Positions 1-5,235 of a stretch of DNA of 5,235 bases are shown here, piece by piece. Origin of the DNA: an uncultured Eubacterium sp. (GTDB lineage: Bacteria > Bacillota > Clostridia > Lachnospirales > Lachnospiraceae); the NCBI GenBank assembly GCA_910585745.1, contig CAJUFM010000108.1, positions 1 through 5,235 on the forward strand, written 5' to 3'. Every line of letters starts with the position of its first letter. Position 1 is the stretch's first letter. The translations under genes were made by a program, and so were the position numbers. The notes under the pieces are model-generated. The model was given only the letters and a program-made list of their open reading frames with translations. It had not been told where the DNA came from and searched no databases.

Positions 1-51
1 CGGTGGTGTGAGAGGTCGGCTAATCAATTAATGATTAGCCTCCTACTCGAT
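1..51 (+). mobile_element. 3' end of a group II intron (domain VI, partial)
   Basis: The sequence folds into a domain VI-like hairpin. GAG (10-12) pairs with CTC (46-48), AGG (13-15) with CCT (42-44), and GGCTAATCA (18-26) with TGATTAGCC (32-40), around a 5-nt loop. The only unpaired base between the two lower helices on the 3' side is A45. That is how a group II branch-point adenosine is presented. If the intron ends in the usual AY at 50-51, A45 is the seventh base from the 3' end, as the family requires. The CCTCCTACTC segment resembles the 3' end of known bacterial group II introns such as Ll.LtrB. Bases 1-9 are probably the end of domain V or its linker. The reverse transcriptase and the 5' end lie outside the window, so class and activity are unknown. 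The exact 3' junction is inferred. Confidence 0.75.
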
Positions 52-86
52 TTATCATGATATCTGTTTGCAAAGTGTGTTTCTCA

Positions 87-1373
87 TCATTTATTTTCCA
101 GTATTTTCTCTATACTCACCAGTTTTACACAGAGCACGAACAGATCTGTTGCCTGAGCCAGTTCTTGCAAATTTGGGAAGGAAGGGGCGAGACGGATATT
201 GCTGTCTTTTGGATCTTTGCCATATGGATAGGTAGCACCAGCGCCGGTCAGGGTCACACCTGCCTCTTTGCATTTGGCAACGATCTTCTTCGCACAGCCT
301 TCCATGGCTTCAAAAGAGATAAAATAGCCTCCATAGGGTTTTTCCCAGCTGGCTATGCCTGTATCTGCCAGTTCTTCTTCAAGGACATCCAAAACAGCCT
401 CGAATTTTGGCCTCATCTCGTTGGCATGTTTTTTCATATGCTGTTTGAGCCCTTCTAAGTTTTTAAAATAAGTTACATGTCTTAACTGGTTTATTTTGTC
501 GTAGCCGATGGTCTGAATCGTCAGCTGCTTTTTTATGTCGTCCAGATTTGCTTTTGAGGCGGCAAGAGCGGCGATGCCGGCGCCGGAAAAGCTTACTTTG
601 GAAGTGGAGGCAAACTCGTATACGATATCGGGATTGCCCGCCTTTTCACATTCACTGATGATATCTAATAGTTCTGCCTGGTGGTCCTCATAGAGATGAT
701 GGATCACATAGGCGTTGTCCCAGTAGATACGGAAATCTTTCGCTGCTGGTTTCAGACTGGCAAAACGTCTGACGGTGTCATCGCTGTAGTTGATGCCCTG
801 GGGATTGGAGTATTTAGGGACACACCAGATCCCTTTCACAGTTTCGTCATTGTTTACAAGTTCTTCCACCAGATCCATATCAGGACCATCCTGTGTCATC
901 GGAATGTTAATCATCTCGATGCCAAAGCGTTCGGTGATGGCAAAGTGCCTGTCGTAGCCGGGTACCGGACACAGGAATTTAATTTTATCTAGTTTACACC
1001 AGGGAGTGTTTCCAAGAACACCGTGGGTATAGGATCTCGATATCGAATCATACATAATAGACAGGCTGGCATTTCCAAAAACAATGACATGTTCTGGAGC
1101 CGTTCCCATCATCTCTGCCATAAGCTGTTTTGCTTCCGGGATTCCGTCAAGACCACCGTAGTTGCGACAGTCTAAGCCGTCGCTTGCCAGAAAACCGGAT
1201 TTTGAGGTAAGGACATCCAGAAGTCCCAGAGATATATCCAGCTGGGAAGTACTTGGTTTTCCTCTTGACATATCCAGCTGAAGGCCGCATGCCTTTTTTT
1301 CCTCAAATTTTGCTTCCAATTCTGATTTCAGTGCAAGCAGATCTTCCTTGCTCTGCTGACTATAATATTCCAT
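87..1373 (-). CDS. PLP-dependent aminotransferase, MocR-like/class Ic aspartate aminotransferase type
   Basis: This is a 428-residue cytoplasmic fold-type I aminotransferase, which would transfer an amino group from an amino acid (probably aspartate or another dicarboxylic/neutral one) to 2-oxoglutarate. Visible motifs are YGGL (72-75), FGNASL (99-104, cofactor phosphate region), SNPQG with Asn190, YWDNAY with Asp219 and Tyr222 (pyridine ring contacts), STSK with the Schiff-base Lys259, and NIRLAPSFP with Arg394 for the substrate carboxylate. All catalytic residues are present and the length is normal. It matches the family often labelled 'MocR-like aminotransferase' or type Ic aspartate aminotransferase, known from Corynebacterium, but it has no DNA-binding domain. 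The start at 1373 is preferred over an in-frame ATG at 1403 because AGGAGG lies 6 nt before it. The gene is monocistronic within view, with its own promoter. Substrate specificity is inferred from the family only. Confidence 0.93.
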   Translation of the reverse strand: MEYYSQQSKEDLLALKSELEAKFEEKKACGLQLDMSRGKPSTSQLDISLGLLDVLTSKSGFLASDGLDCRNYGGLDGIPEAKQLMAEMMGTAPEHVIVFGNASLSIMYDSISRSYTHGVLGNTPWCKLDKIKFLCPVPGYDRHFAITERFGIEMINIPMTQDGPDMDLVEELVNNDETVKGIWCVPKYSNPQGINYSDDTVRRFASLKPAAKDFRIYWDNAYVIHHLYEDHQAELLDIISECEKAGNPDIVYEFASTSKVSFSGAGIAALAASKANLDDIKKQLTIQTIGYDKINQLRHVTYFKNLEGLKQHMKKHANEMRPKFEAVLDVLEEELADTGIASWEKPYGGYFISFEAMEGCAKKIVAKCKEAGVTLTGAGATYPYGKDPKDSNIRLAPSFPNLQELAQATDLFVLCVKLVSIEKILENK

Positions 1374-1379
1374 GGTGAA

Positions 1380-1385
1380 CCTCCT
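1380..1385 (-). promoter_or_regulatory. ribosome binding site that fixes the aminotransferase start
   Basis: On the minus strand a perfect AGGAGG is followed by the 6-nt spacer TTCACC and then ATG at 1373. This site decides against the longer reading that begins at 1403, which would place the Shine-Dalgarno sequence inside the coding region. Confidence 0.9.
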
Positions 1386-1424
1386 AAGTGTAAATATATG
1401 CATAAAACTCTTTTCAACTTCACT

Positions 1425-1453
1425 ATTATATACAGATTATTTTATATTTTCAA
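1425..1453 (-). promoter_or_regulatory. sigma-A promoter of the aminotransferase gene
   Basis: Read on the minus strand, TTGAAA (1453-1448) and a perfect TATAAT (1430-1425) are separated by exactly 17 nt. Transcription would start near 1418 and give a leader of about 45 nt before the ATG. No operator palindrome was seen between promoter and start. Confidence 0.85.
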
Positions 1454-1481
1454 GTTTTTTTTAATTTTCAAAAGTTAACAG

Positions 1482-1510
1482 TTGTCTCTTTACGGAAAAA
1501 AAGGTAAAAT
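1482..1510 (+). promoter_or_regulatory. sigma-A promoter of the secreted metzincin-like gene
   Basis: TTGTCT (1482-1487) and TAAAAT (1505-1510) are separated by 17 nt, each one or two bases from consensus. Transcription would start near 1517, giving a leader of about 49 nt. The promoter is back to back with the aminotransferase promoter; the two -35 boxes are 28 nt apart, so the two RNA polymerases would bind side by side in a shared A+T-rich region. Confidence 0.7.
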
Positions 1511-1565
1511 AAAAGGGAATATTTACTTGCCGGCAGTCGCTGGCTAAAAGAAGGGATGAAGCGTA

Positions 1566-2474
1566 ATGAGGTTATGGAATAGAAAGAGTTTTACAGCTTT
1601 GTTGCTGGTGTTTGTTCTGTTTGCCGGCATGTTGTCTGCGGAGACGGGGGGTGTCCGGGCAGAAGTAATACCAGAGAGGATATCAGAAAGTGAGTGGAAG
1701 AAACTGCCCACAGGAAGCGCCGGAGTGCTGGAGGGGCGGTCTGTGCTGATCAGTATTTTTGTGAATGACAAAGTAAGCAAATGGACCAAAAAAGCAAAAA
1801 AAGAAGCAAACAGAAAAGTCCGCTCCGCGGTATCTTATATCCGCAGACAGGCAAAAAAGTATGGAAAGAACGTTTCTTTAGTAGCAGACACAGAAAAATA
1901 CAAGGATATCAGTTATTCTTTCCAGGTGAATAATAAAGTCAGTGACAGCCTCAGAAGCCAGGATAAGCTGTATCAGAAAATAATGAAATTTGTGGGAAAG
2001 AACATTGATATTAACGGGCTCCGTTCTCGGTATAATACAGATAGTATTGGTTTTCTTTTTCATCTGAATAAATCGGGAACCAGTTCTACGCTGGTTCATT
2101 ATGCAGAAGAGGGCACTGAATTTTTTTATGAGTGTGCCACGTTATTTTCAAAATATGGAAAACAGGCGGAAGGGGCTTCTACCTATGCCCATGAGATCCT
2201 TCATCTTTTTGGGGCCAGGGATCTTTACGAGAGGTCGCTGGCAGATGGAATCACTGCTTCCTTTGTCCGGTATATCGAAAAGAAGTTTCCAAAAGAGATC
2301 ATGTACTCTACTTATGACCGGAAAGGGCGTATGTTAAAATACAAGATCACAAATGACATCAGCCGGATCACGGCGTATTTTCTGGGCTGGAAGGATAGTG
2401 TGCCAGAGGTGAAAAAATATGCACTTCCAAAACTTAAGGAAAAGGGCTGTTTTTACGAATGGACTTCCTTTTAA
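1566..2474 (+). CDS. secreted putative metzincin-like zinc metallopeptidase, unassigned family
   Basis: This 302-residue protein has a signal peptide: a basic start (Arg2, Arg6, Lys7), a hydrophobic core at 10-24, and possible signal peptidase I cuts after Ala25 or Ala32. It is therefore probably exported. The mature part has a Lys/Arg-rich helix at about 70-100. The key motif is HEILHLFGARD (209-219), an exact HExxHxxGxxD. His209, His213 and Asp219 would bind zinc and Glu210 would be the catalytic base. Asp as third ligand is known in snapalysin-type metzincins. EIMYS at 244-248 could supply the Met-turn (Met246), followed by ISRITAYFLGW (265-275). No sorting signal, second membrane segment or accessory domain is visible. 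The start is supported by an upstream AAGGG (1551-1555) 10 nt before the ATG; the ATG at 1556 is out of frame. I do not recognise a named family. Peptidase activity is inferred from the motif, and the target is unknown. Confidence 0.78.
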   Translation: MRLWNRKSFTALLLVFVLFAGMLSAETGGVRAEVIPERISESEWKKLPTGSAGVLEGRSVLISIFVNDKVSKWTKKAKKEANRKVRSAVSYIRRQAKKYGKNVSLVADTEKYKDISYSFQVNNKVSDSLRSQDKLYQKIMKFVGKNIDINGLRSRYNTDSIGFLFHLNKSGTSSTLVHYAEEGTEFFYECATLFSKYGKQAEGASTYAHEILHLFGARDLYERSLADGITASFVRYIEKKFPKEIMYSTYDRKGRMLKYKITNDISRITAYFLGWKDSVPEVKKYALPKLKEKGCFYEWTSF

Positions 2475-2493
2475 AATTACAGGAGTAACACAT

Positions 2494-2517
2494 TAGCTCA
2501 AGGGTGTCCTTGGGCTA
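2494..2517 (+). other. 10-bp hairpin between the protease-like gene and the receptor gene
   Basis: TAGCTCAAGG (2494-2503) pairs with CCTTGGGCTA (2508-2517) around the loop GTGT; all ten pairs form, one of them G-U. No T-run follows (the next bases are CCAAAATAAA), so it is not a classic intrinsic terminator. It sits 13 nt before the receptor ribosome binding site. It could trim the 3' end of the upstream mRNA or affect read-through. No convincing promoter was found between 2475 and 2530, so the receptor gene may be co-transcribed with the upstream gene. Confidence 0.45.
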
Positions 2518-2529
2518 CCAAAATAAATT

Positions 2530-2536
2530 GGAGGAG
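2530..2536 (+). promoter_or_regulatory. ribosome binding site of the chemoreceptor gene
   Basis: GGAGGAG lies 9 nt before the ATG at 2546, which gives the N-terminus MNTIRRKI just ahead of the first membrane helix. Two other in-frame starts were considered: the ATG at 2537 abuts the site and is too close, and the GTG at 2504 is upstream of the site and inside the hairpin loop. Confidence 0.8.
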
Positions 2537-2545
2537 ATGATATTG

Positions 2546-4624
2546 ATGAATACAATAAGAAGAAAAATAGCGACGATCGCAGTGGTGTGCTCACTGATCA
2601 TGGGACTGAGTCTGGGGATTCTCAGCTTTCTGTTTTCCAGCGATATGGCAGACAGCGACTCCAAGGACTATATGCTGGCCAGGGCTGAGGAGAGAAAGAC
2701 ACAGTTTGATGGGATCCTGACAAAGATCCAGTAGTCAGTAGACACGCTGACGGATATTGCGGTGGGTAATCTTACAGATTTTCAGAAATTTAAAACGGAT
2801 CCGAAATATGTGGAGGCATATACGAAGGGGCTGGAAAATACACTGCTCCATTTTGCCGAAAAAACCGATGGGGCACTGACGGCTTATATCCGGTATAATC
2901 CAGATTTTACAGAACCCACTTCAGGACTTTTTCTCACCAGAAATTCTACGAAAGACGGGTTTGAGAGTATTGAACCTACGGATTTCAGCACATTTGAAAA
3001 AGATGATCTGGAGCATGTGGGATGGTATTATATCCCGGTAGAGAATAAAAAGCCAACCTGGATGAATCCCTATCTCAATCAGAATATTAATGTTAGCATG
3101 ATCTCTTATGTGGTGCCTGTTTACATAGAAGATGAATCCGTGGGGATCATCGGAATGGATATCAGCCTGGAGACCATTGAGAATATGATCTCGGAAGCTT
3201 CTATTTACGAAAACGGTTATTCCTGCCTGGTGGATACAAATCATAATATTGTGGCCCATAAAGATTTTAAGCTGGGGGACAGCTTAAAGGATATGGCTCC
3301 GGAAGCAGAAAAGATCATAACCGATACCGGAAAAGAGGATCAGGTAAATTCTTATCAATATAAAGGGCAGAGTAAATTGATGGCATATCTGACTCTGGCA
3401 AACGGAATGAAGTACATATTGACAGCTCCTGAATCGGATATACAGGCAAAATCTGTATCTTTATTGAAGATCATGGCGATATTCCTTTTGTGTGGTTTGA
3501 TCTGCTCCTGTATTTGTGGGTGGTTTATCAGCGGAAGGATCTCTAAGCCGATCTCCCGGATCACTGACCTGGTGGATCAGATCGCCAAACTGAATCTTAA
3601 GAAAGATCCTGGTATTCATACCCTGTCCCGCAGGAAAGATGAAATTGGCCGAATGTCCAGGGCAGTGGAACTGATGCAGAATGAATTTGGGAATATGACA
3701 TCGGAGATCAGTGATTCCTGTGCGGTGGTAAAAGAAGGGGTAACTTCTCTGGATGAGGTTATGAAGACTACAAATGATCTCTGCCAGGACAACTCAGCCA
3801 CGATGGAAGAGATGTCTGCAGGTATGGAAGAATCTGCTTCAACGATGGATATTATATTAAGAAATGTAGAAAATGTAAACGGAAATGTTCAGGAGATCAA
3901 TGAGGTATCCGTCCGGGGACGTGATATATCCAGAGAGGTCAAACAGAGGGCTGAGGAATTGGAAAACCATACCAGGACCGCCAATGAAAGAACCAAAGAG
4001 GTTTATGAGGAATTGAGGGTAAATACGGAGTCGGCGCTTCAACAGGCGAAGGCTGTGGATAAGATCCATGAATTGATCCAGGCCATCAGTGATATTTCCT
4101 CCCAGACCAATCTCCTGGCGCTGAACGCTTCCATTGAGGCAGCCAGAGCCGGGGAGGCAGGCAAGGGATTTGCAGTGGTGGCATCGGAGATCGGAAGTCT
4201 GGCAGGTCAGACCCAGGTGTCAGCAGATGATATCAAGAAAATGGTTTATGAGGTGGAAAGTGCTGTAAAAAATATGGGTTCCTGTATCAGTACATCCACA
4301 GATTTTCTGGAGAGAACGGTTATGGGAGATTATCAGCAGTTTAGCGAAGTGGGAGCTGCATATCACTCGGATGCCGCTACTTTTGAAGAATTTATGGTAT
4401 CGGTTCACGGTCTGGTGGAAGATCTGACCAGGGCGATGGAAGAGATTGTCCAATCCCTGGATCGTATCGGTCAAACCGTAGGAGAGTCGGCAGGAGGCGT
4501 TTCGGAAATCGCAGGTAAGACGAACCACCTGGCGGGGGTTGCCGCCCGTGCTCAGGAGCTTGTGGACCAGAGCGGGGAGAAAATTGCCAAACTGGAACAA
4601 CTTTTGAGTGAGTTTACCTATTAG
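2546..4624 (+). pseudogene. methyl-accepting chemotaxis protein, Cache-HAMP-MCP, split by an in-frame amber codon
   Basis: The frame is open for 692 codons except for TAG at codon 63. A membrane helix (8-30) is followed by an extracytoplasmic double-Cache-type sensor at about 33-300, with WYY at 160-162, GMDIS at 203-207 and GYS...VAH at 224-238. A second membrane helix (306-328) leads into a HAMP domain (about 326-378, with DEIG from 365) and a long coiled-coil signalling domain (about 390-685). The hairpin tip QTNLLALNASIEAARAGE (520-537) is intact; it contacts CheA and CheW. The protein would sense a small external ligand and steer flagellar movement. There is no C-terminal CheR/CheB-tethering pentapeptide. 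Translation as read gives a 62-residue anchor fragment. Restart at GTG 2762 could give 620 residues lacking the first helix, but no ribosome binding site precedes it. The rest of the frame has no further damage, so the lesion is recent, a sequencing error, or read through. The terminal TAG is backed by an immediate TAA. Confidence 0.88.
2732..2734 (+). other. in-frame amber codon in the chemoreceptor
   Basis: The reading is ATC CAG TAG TCA GTA GAC, and the same frame continues as a clean receptor sequence on both sides. One C-to-T change from CAG (Gln) or another single substitution would explain it. It falls early in the sensor domain, right after the first membrane helix. Confidence 0.9.
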
Positions 4625-4677
4625 TAAGATGAGTGAATCAGCACATATATGCAAGTCAGGTGACTTTCAGTTTTGAC

Positions 4678-4706
4678 TTGACAGGTATTAGAATTTTATT
4701 TATTAT
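4678..4706 (+). promoter_or_regulatory. sigma-A promoter of the T-box leader
   Basis: A perfect TTGACA (4678-4683) is followed after 17 nt by TATTAT (4701-4706), five of six matches to consensus. Transcription would start near 4713, shortly before the first T-box helix. The -35 region overlaps an inverted repeat, CAAGTCA (4652-4658) with TGACTTG (4674-4680), which may be a weak end signal for the receptor mRNA or chance. Confidence 0.85.
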
Positions 4707-4730
4707 AAAGGATATAAATATTAAAAAATG

Positions 4731-4983
4731 CTTTGACGAAGAGGAGTACATCGTAAAGGACCCAAAAGAGAGGATGTTCACCGGCTGAAAGACATTCGGG
4801 CAGCCTTATGATGGAAGGTAGCTTCTGAGCAGGATTTTTGAACAGTGACATGATATGGCACTTAATAGAAAATAACGGTTTGCCCCGTTATCGGCAGAAT
4901 GAGGAATAAAGTGAACTCTTTATTTGAAATAAGGTGGTACCGCGAGACTGAACCAGTTCGCCCTTATAAATGGGATGGTACCA
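4731..4983 (+). promoter_or_regulatory. T-box riboswitch leader (tRNA sensing)
   Basis: The RNA reads the charging of one tRNA and controls a gene beyond the right edge, normally an aminoacyl-tRNA synthetase or amino acid gene. Stem I: GAAG (4738-4741) pairs with CTTC (4822-4825). The 5' loop AGGAGTA ends in the conserved AGTA (4745-4748). The upper helix CATCGTAA pairs with TTATGATG. AGAGAG (4767-4772) is the conserved motif of the family. The 3' side of the specifier loop is GAAGGTAG (4814-4821), read as Gly GGT (4817-4819) or Val GTA (4818-4820). Stem III is ATAACGG (4872-4878) with CCGTTAT (4885-4891). A further hairpin pairs AATAAAG (4905-4911) with CTTTATT (4918-4924). The T-box core GGTGGTACCGCG (4933-4944) folds into an antiterminator: ATAAGG (4929-4934) with CCTTAT (4962-4967), GCGA with TCGC, ACTG with CAGT, and a 7-nt bulge TGGTACC (4935-4941). 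Confidence 0.93.
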
Positions 4984-5002
4984 GATAAACCGGAGATCTT
5001 AC

Positions 5003-5038
5003 AGCTTCGGGCTGATACCAGCCCGAAGCTATTTTTTT
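5003..5038 (+). terminator. intrinsic terminator downstream of the T-box
   Basis: AGCTTCGGGCTG (5003-5014) and CAGCCCGAAGCT (5019-5030) form a perfect 12-bp stem with the 4-nt loop ATAC. An A and seven T's follow (5032-5038). It works only for the plus strand. The stem starts 36 nt after the antiterminator ends and shares no base with it, which is unusual for a T-box-controlled terminator. Confidence 0.93.
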
Positions 5039-5056
5039 GTCAGCTACAAGCCGCGC

Positions 5057-5116
5057 AGTTCCAGAAGGGCAGGCACATTCGTGCTTGCACGAAAATGTGT
5101 CTGCCCTTCTGGAACT
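5057..5116. repeat. long imperfect palindrome (60 nt)
   Basis: AGTTCCAGAAGGGCAG (5057-5072) is perfectly complementary to CTGCCCTTCTGGAACT (5101-5116), 16 bp. The helix continues inward: GCACATT (5073-5079) with AATGTGT (5094-5100), including one G-U pair. After a 2-nt bulge (5092-5093), CGTG (5080-5083) pairs with CACG (5088-5091), leaving the loop CTTG. No T-run follows on either strand, so it is not an intrinsic terminator. It may be a mobile-element end, a REP/MITE-like unit or an RNA-processing site. Confidence 0.8.
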
Positions 5117-5119
5117 ATG

Positions 5120-5235
5120 AGGCGCCAGCCTCAACGATGAGCCTGCGAAGCAGGCGAAGAGTGCGCGCGGCGCAGTTTCGAGGCGCGAAGTTAAAGAAGG
5201 CGCCAGCCTCAACGATGAGCCTGCGGAGCAGGCGA
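5120..5235. repeat. GC-rich direct repeat, two 38-nt copies with 78-bp period
   Basis: Copy 1 (5120-5157) and copy 2 (5198-5235) match at 37 of 38 positions; A5148 corresponds to G5226. Each copy holds small hairpins: GCCTGC-GAA-GCAGGC (GGA loop in copy 2) and CTCA-ACGA-TGAG. Copy 1 also has GAGGC-GCCA-GCCTC. The A/G difference lies in the hairpin loop, so the stem is kept. The 40-nt segment between the copies has its own hairpins, TGCGC-GCG-GCGCA (5162-5174) and TTCG...CGAA (5177-5189). The array may continue past the window edge. Base composition is clearly richer in GC than the genes to the left. No coding signal was found in either strand. Confidence 0.8.

Noticed and set aside
57..458. 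Plus-strand open frame of 133 codons over the aminotransferase 3' end
   Set aside because: It is antisense to a clearly conserved enzyme, has no ribosome binding site, and its composition is what a shadow frame gives.
1556..1582. Tiny leader peptide starting at ATG 1556, out of frame with the secreted protein
   Set aside because: The ATG falls inside the likely ribosome binding site and the frame ends after 8 codons; there is no attenuator structure or codon run.
1544..1789. Minus-strand open frame of 81 codons over the start of the secreted protein gene
   Set aside because: It is opposite the signal peptide region, has no ribosome binding site and no protein-like features beyond antisense hydrophobicity.
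2475..2545. c-di-GMP riboswitch ahead of the chemoreceptor, as in many Clostridia
   Set aside because: The gap is only 71 bp and holds a single simple hairpin, too short and without the paired-helix core of such riboswitches.
2732..2734. Amber codon as a pyrrolysine or programmed read-through site
   Set aside because: There is no downstream stem-loop or special context, chemoreceptors are not known to use pyrrolysine, and TAG also ends this same gene.
2762..4624. GTG 2762 as a genuine start of a shorter receptor
   Set aside because: No ribosome binding site precedes it, the product would lose the first membrane helix and the first part of the sensor, and the upstream 62 codons in the same frame fit the missing N-terminus.
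4220..4654. Minus-strand open frame of 144 codons over the receptor signalling domain
   Set aside because: It is antisense to the highly conserved MCP hairpin; long antisense frames are common over such coiled-coil genes.
4964..5212. Minus-strand open frame of 82 codons over the terminator and repeat block
   Set aside because: It runs through a perfect terminator, a palindrome and direct repeats, and has no ribosome binding site; repeat DNA lacks stops by composition.
5120..5235. CRISPR-like geometry: 38-nt repeats around a 40-nt spacer
   Set aside because: There are only two copies, the 'spacer' is GC-rich and self-complementary like the repeats, the repeats hold several hairpins, and no leader or cas gene is visible. 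Extension to the right could still test it.

Overview
The window looks like a chromosomal piece of a low- to mid-GC Firmicute, most likely a Clostridia/Lachnospiraceae-type gut bacterium. The grounds are strong AGGAGG-type ribosome binding sites, A+T-rich intergenic DNA with near-consensus sigma-A promoters, a T-box tRNA-sensing leader, and the style of the proteins. The genus cannot be fixed from the sequence alone.

Layout. Bases 1-51 are the last nucleotides of a group II intron: domain VI with a single bulged branch-point adenosine. Most of the intron lies outside the window. A PLP-dependent aminotransferase of the MocR-like/class Ic aspartate aminotransferase type follows on the minus strand (87-1373). 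A 192-bp divergent intergenic region carries one good promoter in each direction. On the plus strand, 1566-2474 encodes a secreted protein with a metzincin-like HExxHxxGxxD zinc site and no recognised family. Next comes a methyl-accepting chemotaxis receptor gene (2546-4624) with Cache sensor, HAMP and signalling domains. It is broken by one in-frame amber codon at 2732-2734.

The last 610 bases hold no credible gene. They contain a consensus promoter, a complete T-box leader (specifier loop, T-box sequence, foldable antiterminator) and a perfect 12-bp intrinsic terminator. After these comes a GC-rich, highly structured repeat block: a roughly 60-nt imperfect palindrome and two 38-nt direct repeats spaced 78 bp apart. 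The gene that the T-box should control lies beyond the right edge.

The genes do not form one pathway. The aminotransferase is amino acid metabolism, the secreted putative protease and the receptor face the outside, and the T-box senses tRNA charging for a gene not seen. The points most worth a second look are the conflict between the T-box specifier (Gly GGU or Val GUA) and its discriminator-pairing base, the terminator that does not overlap the antiterminator, the structured repeat block after it, the amber codon in the receptor, and the unassigned metzincin-like protein.
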